Source: Bradyrhizobium sp. RP6 (GTDB lineage Bacteria; Pseudomonadota; Alphaproteobacteria; Rhizobiales; Xanthobacteraceae). From it: a DNA stretch of 64,000 bases. Both the position numbers and the translations under genes were made by a program. This document shows positions 7,647 to 15,930 of this stretch, piece by piece (the first letter of the stretch is position 1; every line of letters begins with the position of its first letter). The notes under the pieces were generated by a model that searched no databases, was not told where the DNA came from, and saw only the letters and a program-made list of their open reading frames with translations. Location of the stretch: the NCBI RefSeq assembly GCF_003837805.1, contig NZ_RQIT01000009.1:1-64000 (forward strand), given 5' to 3'.

Positions 7647-8330
7647 CTAGCTAGAAACCATAGAAGCAATCGACGATGCTGAAAATCTCACTCCGCGTTC
7701 GTTGGTAAAGCCCAGTTTCGCAAGCTCATCGGCGACATCACGTAAGGAGCGCTGGTGCCCCTTTGGTGATCGCCGGCGTAGACGCTTTGCTGCTGCCACC
7801 AGCTCCGGATTGAGCTCCGCCCAGCTCTTCCGGCCTTCGACCTTTCCGACCGCCTCACGCTTCCGCTGGCGCGCCGCGCGCAGCTTCGCCACCGTGGTCG
7901 CCTTCTCGAACTGAGCGATGGCACCGAGCACTTGGCGCACTAACACCGCCGTTGGCGTGTCCTCGATGAAGAAGTCAGGCGAGCTCGCCGGGATCAGCGT
8001 GATGCCGAGGCTGCGCAGGTGATCATGTCCGGCAAGTTGGACCGCCAAGTCGCGAGCAAAGCGGTCAGGGCTCTCGACGAGGATCGTCCTGACTCCGTTG
8101 CCGGCGATGCGGTCGAGCATTGCCGCAAAGCCAGGCCGTTCAGCGATCGGGTCGGCACCACTGACCGCCGCGTCGTAGAACTCGTTGACGAGCTCGTACC
8201 CATTCGCCTTGGCGAAGCTCTCGATCGCAGCGCGTTGACGACGATCACTGTCCTTGTCGGCGCCCACGTTGGCTGCCGATGAGGTGCGTAGATACGCGAC
8301 GGCTTCCACCCGTTTTGCGTTTCGCCCCAT
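7647..8330 (-). CDS. Serine recombinase (resolvase/invertase N-terminal domain)
   Basis: 227 residues from ATG-8330, preceded by GAGGGG at 8 nt; an ATG at 8345 lies in frame. Y-x-R-x-S (YLRTSS, Y13, R15, S17) gives the catalytic serine, and ESPDRFARDL the usual E-x-x-x-R helix. The C-terminal part is short and basic (RLRRRSPKGHQRSLRDVADE) with a small HTH-like end. There is no large-recombinase zinc ribbon. It probably acts as a resolvase, invertase or integration helper of the island. A perfect palindrome lies just upstream of its start. Confidence 0.82.
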   Translation of the reverse strand: MGRNAKRVEAVAYLRTSSAANVGADKDSDRRQRAAIESFAKANGYELVNEFYDAAVSGADPIAERPGFAAMLDRIAGNGVRTILVESPDRFARDLAVQLAGHDHLRSLGITLIPASSPDFFIEDTPTAVLVRQVLGAIAQFEKATTVAKLRAARQRKREAVGKVEGRKSWAELNPELVAAAKRLRRRSPKGHQRSLRDVADELAKLGFTNERGVRFSASSIASMVSS

Positions 8331-8346
8331 AGCTTTGCCCCTCATT

Positions 8347-8378
8347 CTTGTACGGATTTCTTGAGAAATCCGTACAAG
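8347..8378. promoter_or_regulatory. Perfect inverted repeat upstream of the recombinase
   Basis: CTTGTACGGATTTC, spacer TTGA, then the exact reverse complement: 14-bp arms. It lies 16 nt before ATG-8330, next to the ribosome-binding region. It could be a recombinase binding or crossover site, an autoregulatory operator, or a leader hairpin. No T run follows on either strand, so a terminator is unlikely. Confidence 0.65.
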
Positions 8379-8472
8379 AGATGTCCCCGCGGCCCTCTTT
8401 TAGCAAGGGATCTACTTAACAATGCGTCTTGTCTGTCACGCGAGCACGGCTTGCGCTCGTCGCTCGCGCACC

Positions 8473-11106
8473 TTACGCAGTTGCCGTCGCACGAATGGCG
8501 GGTTGCACCGCGGCGCGAACTTCATCGTACACCGCAATTCCTGATCCCACTGCGGTCTCCATGCTGACAGCGACAGCAAAAGGCACGCGCTCATCTAAGG
8601 GACCTGCCTGAGCCCGACAGGCGACCCTTAGTCTGAGCATACCCCCATCTAAGAAGGCCACAGCGCTTTCACCTTCAAAAATGCTATGGGAAAGCGTTCC
8701 GCGATTAACCGCGAAGTGGGTTGGTTGAGCGGCCAAGCGCGCCACCGCGAGAGAGTAGGCTTTATCGCCCGCTGGCAGAAGTTCGAGTGTGGCAGAGCGA
8801 TACTGTTGGTGTCTGGTGTTCACTGGTGTGAGCCACGCCAGGGTAACGGTCAGTCGCCGGATTTCAGTCGATCCCTCAATAGAGGGAGGCAAGGGGATAT
8901 CAAACTCGTCCTGAGCATCTAGCTCAATGTCGCCAAACGCAAAGAGGGTCGCTCGTTCAGGAGCACAGTCGAGCACGCGGTCGATGTCGGGCCGTCCGTA
9001 GCCGAGAAAGCGGGAAATGTTGTCCCGGTGCCGCTGCCAATCCCTTCCGGCCGGACCGAAAGCTCCGTCGAGCTTATCTCCTGCGCCTCCCCATGAGGCT
9101 CCATGAACGAGGAGCGCTTTTAGCAATACGGCTGCGTGACTTCGAGGAACTTGATGTCCGGCCTCGATCAGTGAGTCGAAGATGCGAATTGCAGAGCGCG
9201 TCAGGAGCGCGGTCGCGTTGCTGGTCCCAACAGTGCGACGCTGATAATTAAGACGACCAGTTGCACCCGGATCGGGCGCTGCTGACATTTGTCCGGCGTA
9301 GGCACCCCCACCGTCCACGGCCAACCAAACATGGCCTTCGTCTTCCGAGGCGCGGACCAACTCGCGACCGCCATCAAATAGAAGGTCCGGTTTCACCGTT
9401 TGGCGAAAACCCAAGCCAACTCCTGAACTGACGTTCGGTAGGCCGCCATCGGGGAAGGGGTCTTTGAGATGAAATGCTTCAGGCGCCGCAGTGAATTCGT
9501 CTGCATGCCATGCGCCGACAGCGATCGCGTTGATGCCCTCGGCCGGAGAAAGAAGGGTCCTTGCACCTTTCTCAGAGTTAAGAGCATTGATGATCGCCGC
9601 TTCTCGTGCTTCAGGCGTCGCAGCGGCCCAATCAGCAGTCGTCGCAAAATCCCGGATCGGTAACCAGCTGCGAACATTTCCCGCGCTGATCAAAAAGAGA
9701 ACTCTGTAACGGAAAGCCAGCCAATCCATGAGTCGCGCCCAAGGGCTGATCCTACCTGAGAACGGTCGATTCAAGTCGCCAAGCGAGAGATTGATCACGA
9801 CCACTGTTGGTGCGGATGCCGGTTCGGAGGCGGTACCTTCGAATAACCGACGGACGGCCAAATAAACTATGTCAAGCGGAAGCCGATCTGGGGGAGTCGT
9901 CTCAGCGTCGTTTGCTGCGTCGTACACCATAACAGGGCGGACGTAGAGCGGCCGCCTGAGCGGGGACTCTAGCGCTTGAAAATCGCCGTGGACGATCAAC
10001 GATGCCATACTGGTGCCATGAGAACGCTTTGCCACGGGAGTGCGCGCCGCATAGTCGTCTGGATCGTCAAGGATGAGCCTGCCAGTGAGACGGTGGTGGT
10101 TCGCGAGAGGAACGCCGTCTAGAAGCGCAGCGATTGGATCGCCAGCGGAATCCGCAGCGGCAGGTGCCGGCGCTGTCTCGCCATCTTCTTGTGGTTCAGC
10201 AATGGCGGCCACGGATTGAGGCCGCAGGTACATGACGTCGTCCAGCCTCGCGAGCGTCACATCGGGGTGCTCGATCAACTCAAGCACACGGCCCGGAGGC
10301 AGATCGATCAGCATTCCGTGGTAGCGAATGGGTTCGATTAGAGCCTCGTTGACGACGTTTCCGCCGAGTTCGATGACCTTGTTTCTGACATCAGCAATAG
10401 CCCTAGCGCGCCGCTCCGCATGTTCGTGGAACCACATTTCGACCTCGAAACGCACTGGTTCATCAGGCCGGCTAGTGACCCGTTCACGCCAGTATTCAAG
10501 AGTTTCGGGAAGCACGCGGTCATTTGGCCCCCAGGCGCGCAAGTCGCTCAGCATACCGAACAGGTCGCGCCAAGGCGCGAAGCCGAAGGGCATCGATTGG
10601 CCTTGCCGGTACCGATCCCATAAGCTCAAGATTTCCCGGAGTGCCTGCATGTCCGGCATCGCCATGTAGAGCCGGCCCCCGATTGGTCGATCGCCGCGGA
10701 CCTGCTCGCCGTTCCTTGTTTGCAGGGTATAGAAGTCATCATTCGGCTCAATGTTGGCGTCATCCTCTAAAAGGAATTCAAGCCCTCGGATGCGACCCAC
10801 CTGGCTGTAGAAATCAGCCAGCGAGCCCGCCACTTCGAAAACAAGTGCTCGCTCTGGCGCGATGCCGTCTGGATCCGCGCGCAGTTCTAGGCTTGCTCGG
10901 TCGGACGGCTGCGCCGCAACGCTCCTCAGCCGATCGAACTGCGGTCCGAGCCGTTGCGATTGTCGTTCGCGCCCCGGTTTTGCAATCTTCGCATTCGGAT
11001 CGACTGGGGCAGGCGGTCTCTTTTCACGCTCGTTTCGAGTCGCTTCGGGTATTTGTAGGAGGGGTCTTTCCGCCACGGTCTTTACTCTTCTTTGTGCCGG
11101 GCGCAC
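8473..11106 (-). CDS. ietS: IetS-like subtilisin-family (S8) serine protease
   Basis: 877 residues by the longest frame (GTG-11106). A second GTG at 11079 has AAGAAGAG 8 nt upstream and is a good alternative. There is no signal peptide, so it is cytoplasmic. A Pro/Arg-rich N terminus and a mixed 300-residue region precede an S8 domain with Asp330 (ALLDG), His363 (RSHGTSMA), oxyanion Asn477 (ISAGN) and Ser629 (GTSNATA), all present. A C-terminal beta-rich region ends the protein. Overlap with the upstream AAA ATPase gene shows translational coupling. The pair matches IetAS, described as a plasmid stability/incompatibility module and later as an antiphage system. Confidence 0.82.
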   Translation of the reverse strand: MRPAQRRVKTVAERPLLQIPEATRNEREKRPPAPVDPNAKIAKPGRERQSQRLGPQFDRLRSVAAQPSDRASLELRADPDGIAPERALVFEVAGSLADFYSQVGRIRGLEFLLEDDANIEPNDDFYTLQTRNGEQVRGDRPIGGRLYMAMPDMQALREILSLWDRYRQGQSMPFGFAPWRDLFGMLSDLRAWGPNDRVLPETLEYWRERVTSRPDEPVRFEVEMWFHEHAERRARAIADVRNKVIELGGNVVNEALIEPIRYHGMLIDLPPGRVLELIEHPDVTLARLDDVMYLRPQSVAAIAEPQEDGETAPAPAAADSAGDPIAALLDGVPLANHHRLTGRLILDDPDDYAARTPVAKRSHGTSMASLIVHGDFQALESPLRRPLYVRPVMVYDAANDAETTPPDRLPLDIVYLAVRRLFEGTASEPASAPTVVVINLSLGDLNRPFSGRISPWARLMDWLAFRYRVLFLISAGNVRSWLPIRDFATTADWAAATPEAREAAIINALNSEKGARTLLSPAEGINAIAVGAWHADEFTAAPEAFHLKDPFPDGGLPNVSSGVGLGFRQTVKPDLLFDGGRELVRASEDEGHVWLAVDGGGAYAGQMSAAPDPGATGRLNYQRRTVGTSNATALLTRSAIRIFDSLIEAGHQVPRSHAAVLLKALLVHGASWGGAGDKLDGAFGPAGRDWQRHRDNISRFLGYGRPDIDRVLDCAPERATLFAFGDIELDAQDEFDIPLPPSIEGSTEIRRLTVTLAWLTPVNTRHQQYRSATLELLPAGDKAYSLAVARLAAQPTHFAVNRGTLSHSIFEGESAVAFLDGGMLRLRVACRAQAGPLDERVPFAVAVSMETAVGSGIAVYDEVRAAVQPAIRATATA

Positions 11107-12166
11107 TCACTCGCGATCGCCAAACCCGTAGCTCGTGCTCAACGATCTCGCTTGGACGGCCCCCACCAAGCGACAAGACAAAGCGGCGAAGAATGTTTGT
11201 ACAGAAGTCTTCCACCTCGGCGAGGCTTGCCCCCCGAAGAGCCCGCGCCATTTGATCAGGCGATCGACCGAGATCGCCGGGAAGCGTGCGGTCCTTGAAA
11301 TACATTCCGATAAAGTTTGAAATCTGCCGCTCGCCAGGTGCTGGCAGCTCCAGACGAAGTTGAAAACGACGCCAAGCGGCACGATCTAGCAATTCAGAGT
11401 GATTTGTTGCGGCTGCGATAACGGTCCAGCTCGGCAGATCGTCCATTTGCAAAAGCAGCGAGCTGACCACGCGCTTGATTTCGCCAGTTTCGTGAATATC
11501 GCCGCGTTCTTTTCCGATGACGTCAAACTCGTCAAAAAAAAGAACGCTTGGGGTCGTTCGAGCGAAGTCGAAGACGCGCCTCAGTCGGCTTGCCGTCTCT
11601 CCTAGGAAGCTTCCGATTATCGCCTCGTAGCGGACCGTTAGGAGGGGCACACTCAACGCTTCGGCGATTGCTTCGGCGAGGGACGTCTTCCCATTGCCGG
11701 GTGGGCCGGCCAGGAGTACGCGATGACGCGGCTCTAAGCCGTGTGCGCGCAGCACGTCAGCGCGACGTTGTTCCTCAATGAGCGCTTCGCAGGCTTCCCG
11801 CGTCACAGTCGGCAACAACAACTCAGCCAACGTTCGACGTGGAACTCGATCAACAAAGAGATCGCGAGTTGAAGGCCCTCTCGATACCGGTTCATGGGGT
11901 GTCGGCGATGCCGACCGGTCCCCATTCAGGTTGCTGCGCAGCGCGCCCGAAAGCCGGTCAGCTAAAACATGATGTTGTTTCGCCTTCTCGTCCGCAATAA
12001 GGGCCTCGGCAGAAGTGCGGGCGAGTTGACGATCGCCGGTGGCGCCCGCCTTCACCAGAGCCACTAAAAGGTCGCTACGCGCCATTCGCTTCTTCTTTGC
12101 CGGCTTGGCCTGCACGTTAGGACTTTGCGGACTGGGCGAAGCCTTATTGAGCCCGAACAAATCCAC
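11024..12166 (-). CDS. ietA: IetA-like AAA+ ATPase
   Basis: 380 residues. Walker A GPPGNGKT (154-161), Walker B VLFFDEFD (208-215) and sensor-1 Asn in AAATN (near 255) mark an intact AAA+ core of the FtsH/CDC48 type. The N terminus (about 1-100) is helical and linker-like; the C-terminal tail is basic and disordered. The gene is first in a two-gene unit and overlaps the protease frame by up to 83 nt. In IetAS pairs the ATPase is thought to restrain or direct the protease; here that is inference from gene pairing. Confidence 0.82.
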   Translation of the reverse strand: MDLFGLNKASPSPQSPNVQAKPAKKKRMARSDLLVALVKAGATGDRQLARTSAEALIADEKAKQHHVLADRLSGALRSNLNGDRSASPTPHEPVSRGPSTRDLFVDRVPRRTLAELLLPTVTREACEALIEEQRRADVLRAHGLEPRHRVLLAGPPGNGKTSLAEAIAEALSVPLLTVRYEAIIGSFLGETASRLRRVFDFARTTPSVLFFDEFDVIGKERGDIHETGEIKRVVSSLLLQMDDLPSWTVIAAATNHSELLDRAAWRRFQLRLELPAPGERQISNFIGMYFKDRTLPGDLGRSPDQMARALRGASLAEVEDFCTNILRRFVLSLGGGRPSEIVEHELRVWRSRVSAPGTKKSKDRGGKTPPTNTRSDSKRA

Positions 12167-12352
12167 GTCCTACTCCATATCGTTTTGCGACCGCCGCCGC
12201 TGCGACTGTGTTAGGAACAATGACAGGGTTGTAGTTGCGGAAATTGCAGTCGATTCCAAGCTCTTTTAGCAGTCGCTTTCTGCCTTTTCACTACGTCTTT
12301 GCCGACTCGGTGGATCTCGCGTCAGAATTTGACAGTGTTTGCTGCGAAGCAA

Positions 12353-13162
12353 TCAAGCACCTCGTGATGCGCCTCTGGATCGGTTTCTGCTGTGAAAAGC
12401 TTTGCGATGCTCGGACGAGCAAAAACTGGCGTGCGCGCGTCGTCCGGAGCCAGGACCAACCTCAAAGAGCGAGCCGCACCAACCGCATGTTCGGAAGTGT
12501 TTGCTTGCGGAGATCGCCAAGGCGAGCTGCCAAAGCATTCCGTTCAGCAGCGTATCGGGCCTGAAAACCGGCCTCAGTGATCCTCCTGCGGGGCCTAGTC
12601 CTGGCGGTCCCAGATCCAGGTAAACTCTTCCAAGCCCCTCCGATTCCAGCAACCGCTCTATCCAACTCATCGCTCCTTTGGAGGGCCGCTTCTCGCGATT
12701 CGTATTCCACTGGAGAACTTCCCGAAATCGCGCCGCATATTGAAGAAGGTCCCCTACGTCTTCCCCCTCCACCCGCTCTGGCAGGAGCTTACGAGTGGTC
12801 GGGTTCCATCTGCTCGGCTTGGGAGTCTGTTCGTGCTCCAACAACCCATGCAACTCTACGAACCGCAACAGCTTCTCCTCGGAGTTCACTCGGGAGAAGG
12901 CGACGTAAGTTTCGCCGCCGGCTAGAGGATTAATCCTTACTATTTTACCGCCTTTGCCGACGATGTGAGCGCCCAATCTGCCGAAGCTTTTTACCTCATA
13001 TCCATTCTCGTCCCGGCTCCAGCTTAACTCGGTTTCCAATGGCTCGGGGCGGACCGGGAGGAGGGCTGTCATGTGATGCTTCTGTAACGCTTTCGAAAAT
13101 CTCACCAGGCGTGGCGGCATGGCTTGAGCTATTCGGGCACGAGATAACACAGGTCGGCCCAT
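12353..13162 (-). CDS. Unrecognised protein with C-terminal zinc-finger motif
   Basis: 269 residues. The body is mixed alpha/beta with no family I recognise. Near the C terminus, C-x2-C-x18-C-x3-H (FRTCGWCGSLFEV to SFCSSEHRKAF) forms a likely zinc finger, followed by a basic tail, suggesting nucleic-acid binding. The start is unclear: ATG-13162 overlaps by two bases the start codon of the divergent gene at 13161, and in-frame ATGs at 13120 and 13072 are options; none has a strong ribosome-binding site. It lies upstream of ietA on the same strand with a 186-nt gap and may be part of the same defence cargo. Confidence 0.6.
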   Translation of the reverse strand: MGRPVLSRARIAQAMPPRLVRFSKALQKHHMTALLPVRPEPLETELSWSRDENGYEVKSFGRLGAHIVGKGGKIVRINPLAGGETYVAFSRVNSEEKLLRFVELHGLLEHEQTPKPSRWNPTTRKLLPERVEGEDVGDLLQYAARFREVLQWNTNREKRPSKGAMSWIERLLESEGLGRVYLDLGPPGLGPAGGSLRPVFRPDTLLNGMLWQLALAISASKHFRTCGWCGSLFEVGPGSGRRAHASFCSSEHRKAFHSRNRSRGASRGA

Positions 13163-13415
13163 GGTAAGCGAAGCACAAAATCGGACCTACTCAGTCGTTC
13201 AGGCCGGAGCAATGGCAGGGCTGGGTCGCAACGCGAGCTATCGGGCCGCCACGGCTGGTCAGATGCCGACGATTAAGCTTGGCGGCAAATTGCGCGTTCC
13301 CGCCTTGCTTTGGAAAAGCATTCTGGATGGCCGGGTTGCCATGGCGGTCGGACCGTCGACCTCTGAAAGTCCGAGCATCCGCCGAGAGCCCACCAGCACC
13401 GAAGCTGGGGGGTAG
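13161..13415 (+). CDS. Small excisionase/MerR-like HTH protein
   Basis: 84 residues. YSVVQAGAMAGLGRNASYRA then KLGGKLRVPALLWKSIL fits the pattern of excisionase-like winged HTH proteins: helix, turn, recognition helix, then a beta wing with GGKLRVP. The tail is disordered. First of three same-strand genes ending in the integrase, so a recombination directionality factor or island regulator is likely. The start codon overlaps that of the divergent zinc-finger gene. Confidence 0.6.
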   Translation: MVSEAQNRTYSVVQAGAMAGLGRNASYRAATAGQMPTIKLGGKLRVPALLWKSILDGRVAMAVGPSTSESPSIRREPTSTEAGG

Positions 13416-13418
13416 CCT

Positions 13419-13667
13419 ATGGGCCGCCAAGCTGCCCTTCCGCGCACGCTATCGCCGCGCCTGATCGGGCGTGACGCGGCCGCCGCGTATATTAGCGTTT
13501 CCCCGAATACCTTTGACAAAATGGTCGAAGATGGGCGCATGCCTCGTCCGAGGGTTCTGATGGAGAGGCGGCTTGCCTGGGATGTTCGGGAGCTCGACGC
13601 CGCGGTAGATTCTCTACCTCACCGCGGCGGGGAAGAAATGATCTCCGCGGACCAGGGTTGGGATTAA
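13419..13667 (+). CDS. AlpA/excisionase-like HTH protein
   Basis: 82 residues. LIGRDAAAAYISVSPNTFDK followed by MVEDGRMPRPRVLMERRLAW has the AlpA/Xis layout: a Tyr-containing HTH, then a wing with MPRPR and a Trp before the closing helix. GGGGGG precedes the ATG, and the gene starts 3 nt after its neighbour ends. Likely directionality factor for the adjacent integrase or a regulator of it. Confidence 0.65.
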   Translation: MGRQAALPRTLSPRLIGRDAAAAYISVSPNTFDKMVEDGRMPRPRVLMERRLAWDVRELDAAVDSLPHRGGEEMISADQGWD

Positions 13668-13670
13668 GCC

Positions 13671-14762
13671 ATGCCGCGCAAGCTGCCACCAAACGTTGAG
13701 AGAAACCACGTCAAGGGCAAAACTTATCTTTCGTTCAGGATCGGGAAGGGCGCTCGGATCCGGCTGCCAGACGACCCGACCACCCCGGAATTCCGCGAGG
13801 CGTATGCCGCGGCCATGGCGGGTGAAACGTCGAGGCCAATCCTCAAAAAGGATCGTCCCGGCTCGATTGGCGCTTTGATAGCGTCCTACAAGACAAGCGG
13901 CCAATACACCGTGCTGAGCAAGACGAGCAAGGACGGTTACGCCTCGCGCCTCGAACAAATCCGAATCGACCATGGAGAGCGCGCCGTGCTTGGTCTTACT
14001 AGGGATCGGATCAACAGCGTCATCCTTGATCCGCTAGCGGACCGCCCCGGCGCCGCGCTCGACACGCTGAAGAAGCTCCGCATCCTGATCAAGCACGCCA
14101 TCGCCAAGGGCTGGTTGAGCCACGATCCATCCATTGGGATTAAGCGGCCGAAAGGGAAGGAGATCCGAGCCTGGACTGACGCCGAGATCGCCGCCTTCGA
14201 GCGCCGCTGGCCAATCGGCACCAAGCAGCGCACCGCCTACGCCTTGATGTTGAATATGGGCACCGCGCGCGTCGATACGCACCTTCTCACCTGGAATCAG
14301 GTGGATGACGGCGCCTGCTATCGCCGCCACAAGACCGGAGTCCCGGTCGACATGGTGATCAGCGAGGATCTGGAGAAAGCGCTTGCGGCAACACCGCGGA
14401 AGCACATCTGCGTCTTCGTCACTGAATGGGGAAAGCCATTCACAGTCGACGGCTTCTCCGGCTTCATGCGTGATGCCATCAAGGCCGCCGGGATTACCGA
14501 TCTAGCATGCCGACCCCATGGTCTTCGGAAGACGCTCGGCCGTCTGCTTGCTGATGCCGATTGCTCGGCGCACGACATCATGGCCGCCCTCGGCCATAAG
14601 ACGCTGGCGGAGGCCGAACGCTACACCCGCGAAGCCGACCGGAAACGCGGTGGCAAGCGCGCAGTGCTGAAGCTGAATGAACATCGGGCGAACAAGTCTC
14701 CCCAAACTGCTTTAAAGAGTTTGGGGGAAATCGCAAAAAGTGAAAGGAAAACAAGTTCGTGA
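13671..14762 (+). CDS. Tyrosine recombinase / island integrase
   Basis: 363 residues. An N-terminal SAM-like core-binding region (about 60-165) is followed by the catalytic domain with Arg in GTARVDTHLLTW, H-x-x-R in PHGLRKT, and GHKTLAEAERYT carrying the late His and the nucleophilic Tyr. Its stop codon lies 9 nt from the CCA end of tRNA-Glu, so this gene almost certainly inserted the island there. It forms a tight three-gene unit with the two HTH genes (3-nt gaps). Confidence 0.9.
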   Translation: MPRKLPPNVERNHVKGKTYLSFRIGKGARIRLPDDPTTPEFREAYAAAMAGETSRPILKKDRPGSIGALIASYKTSGQYTVLSKTSKDGYASRLEQIRIDHGERAVLGLTRDRINSVILDPLADRPGAALDTLKKLRILIKHAIAKGWLSHDPSIGIKRPKGKEIRAWTDAEIAAFERRWPIGTKQRTAYALMLNMGTARVDTHLLTWNQVDDGACYRRHKTGVPVDMVISEDLEKALAATPRKHICVFVTEWGKPFTVDGFSGFMRDAIKAAGITDLACRPHGLRKTLGRLLADADCSAHDIMAALGHKTLAEAERYTREADRKRGGKRAVLKLNEHRANKSPQTALKSLGEIAKSERKTSS

Positions 14763-14771
14763 CGAACCAGG

Positions 14772-14846
14772 TGGCGCTCCCTAGCGGAATCGAACCGCTC
14801 TCTCCACCGTGAAAGGGTGGCGTCCTAACCGATAGACGAAGGGAGC
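14772..14846 (-). tRNA. tRNA-Glu (anticodon TTC)
   Basis: Reading leftwards from 14846: acceptor GCTCCC pairing with GGGAGC, anticodon stem CCACC/GGTGG around loop CTTTCAC, T arm GCGG-TTCGATT-CCGC, and an encoded CCA. It is the insertion target of the island to its left. Confidence 0.95.
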
Positions 14847-15068
14847 AAACGCAGGGCCCCGCCGCTTTCCGCGGCACGGCCGCTGGCCGGCCGAACAGGG
14901 CCCGGCGGCTTGCAGCGGGCGAACGTATAGTGGCCTTTGCGCTCCCGGGCAAGCCGTTCGGGAACGGACTTTTGGTAGCCGTGGACAGCGCCGGCCCCGG
15001 GATTGTCAGGGGCGATTTCAACGGTTTCTTAGGGTTCCCTGCGTAGCGCTGGAGCGGGAGATTTTCCA

Positions 15069-15323
15069 ATGCCGCCGCCAAAAAAGCGCGCAGCCCGCAA
15101 GCTGCTGTCGCAGCACGCCTGGATCACGCTCGACGGCGGCTTCGCCGCGCGGCATTGCCTGGTCCAGGACATTTCGGACTCGGGCGCGAAGATCACGATG
15201 GACGAGGACGCGAGTCAGCTTCCGGGCGTGATCCGGATGGCGTTCGCACGCGATGCGCGCACCGGGCGGAGCTGTCAGGTGGTCTGGCGCCGCGGCAAGT
15301 CGGCCGGCGTCAAGTTCATCTGA
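15069..15323 (+). CDS. PilZ-domain protein
   Basis: 84 residues, a single PilZ domain. The C-terminal half of the c-di-GMP motif, D-x-S-x-x-G, is clear (DISDSGAKI); the N-terminal RxxxR box is degenerate (KKRAARKLL). Strand pattern and end (VVWRRGKSAGVKFI) are typical of small stand-alone PilZ proteins of this group. GGGAG precedes the ATG. The role in c-di-GMP signalling is inferred, and binding is uncertain given the weak first motif. Confidence 0.8.
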   Translation: MPPPKKRAARKLLSQHAWITLDGGFAARHCLVQDISDSGAKITMDEDASQLPGVIRMAFARDARTGRSCQVVWRRGKSAGVKFI

Positions 15324-15373
15324 TCGCGGACGCGGCGATGGCGCGCGGCACCTGTCCGGGTTAGAACGCCGCC

Positions 15374-15634
15374 ATGCGCACGCCGCTCCTCCTGATCCTG
15401 ATCGCGTTCGCGGCAACATCTGTGGCCGCCGCGGAGGCCGTTCGCCTGCCGCCCGCCGAGCGTCCGCAAGCGGGCAGGGAGACCGTCAGGGCACTGCCGC
15501 TGAAGGGCGCCGCCGGGAAGGCCAGTGCGGGCTCCTGCGCCTCGTACGGCCGGCGCTTCGTCATGGTCGAGGGCACCGGGACCTGCGTGAAGATCGGCGG
15601 CTCGATCGGCATCGACACCACCGTCAGGCGCTGA
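15374..15634 (+). CDS. Small secreted protein with porin-like cysteine motif
   Basis: 86 residues: signal peptide (1-19, ending SVAAA) and a short mature region. Its end (CASYGRRFVMVEGTGTCVKI then GGSIGIDTT) resembles the N-terminal cysteine loop and first strand of alphaproteobacterial porins. No barrel follows, so it is either a free-standing relative or a remnant. A small membrane protein gene follows after 5 nt. Confidence 0.6.
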   Translation: MRTPLLLILIAFAATSVAAAEAVRLPPAERPQAGRETVRALPLKGAAGKASAGSCASYGRRFVMVEGTGTCVKIGGSIGIDTTVRR

Positions 15635-15639
15635 GACCC

Positions 15640-15807
15640 ATGCCGGCGGATCTGGTGCGGCTCGACCTCATCGTTCCCGTGCTGATGTATTGCGCGCTGC
15701 TGTGGTGGGTCGGCCGCGGCCTGAGCTGGACGGCCCGGCTGGCGACCGTGGTGGTGACGCTGGTGTTGATCGTCTGCGTGCTGCTGGTCGAGCGCGGCTG
15801 GCGCTAG
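15640..15807 (+). CDS. Small membrane protein with two helices, 55 aa
   Basis: ATG-15640. Two hydrophobic segments (VPVLMYCALLWWVGRG and LATVVVTLVLIVCVLLVE) are separated by a short loop. It follows the secreted protein gene with a 5-nt gap and is probably co-transcribed. No family recognised. Confidence 0.6.
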   Translation: MPADLVRLDLIVPVLMYCALLWWVGRGLSWTARLATVVVTLVLIVCVLLVERGWR

Positions 15808-15930
15808 GGCCACGACAAACTGCGAGAACAACCCCATGCACAGTAGCCGTCAAGTGCTGCCGTCACGGCGGACGGTTGCGCCGGCGCGGCGATTCCTCGC
15901 GCGCTCACGCAGCTTGCACCCTACCGGCGG

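Larger units (their letters stand above)
7600..14771. mobile_element. Genomic island integrated next to tRNA-Glu
   Basis: A tyrosine integrase gene ends 10 nt from the 3' end of tRNA-Glu, the classic arrangement of an integrated island. Cargo from right to left: integrase, two excisionase-like HTH genes, a zinc-finger protein, the AAA ATPase-subtilase pair, and a serine recombinase. The right edge is set by the tRNA. The left edge is approximate: no convincing copy of the tRNA 3' end was found, so the left attachment site may be short, diverged or elsewhere. Confidence 0.7.

Noticed and set aside
12235-12710. Plus-strand frames opposite the zinc-finger gene
   Set aside because: They lack ribosome sites and overlap a better-supported minus-strand gene with a zinc-binding motif.
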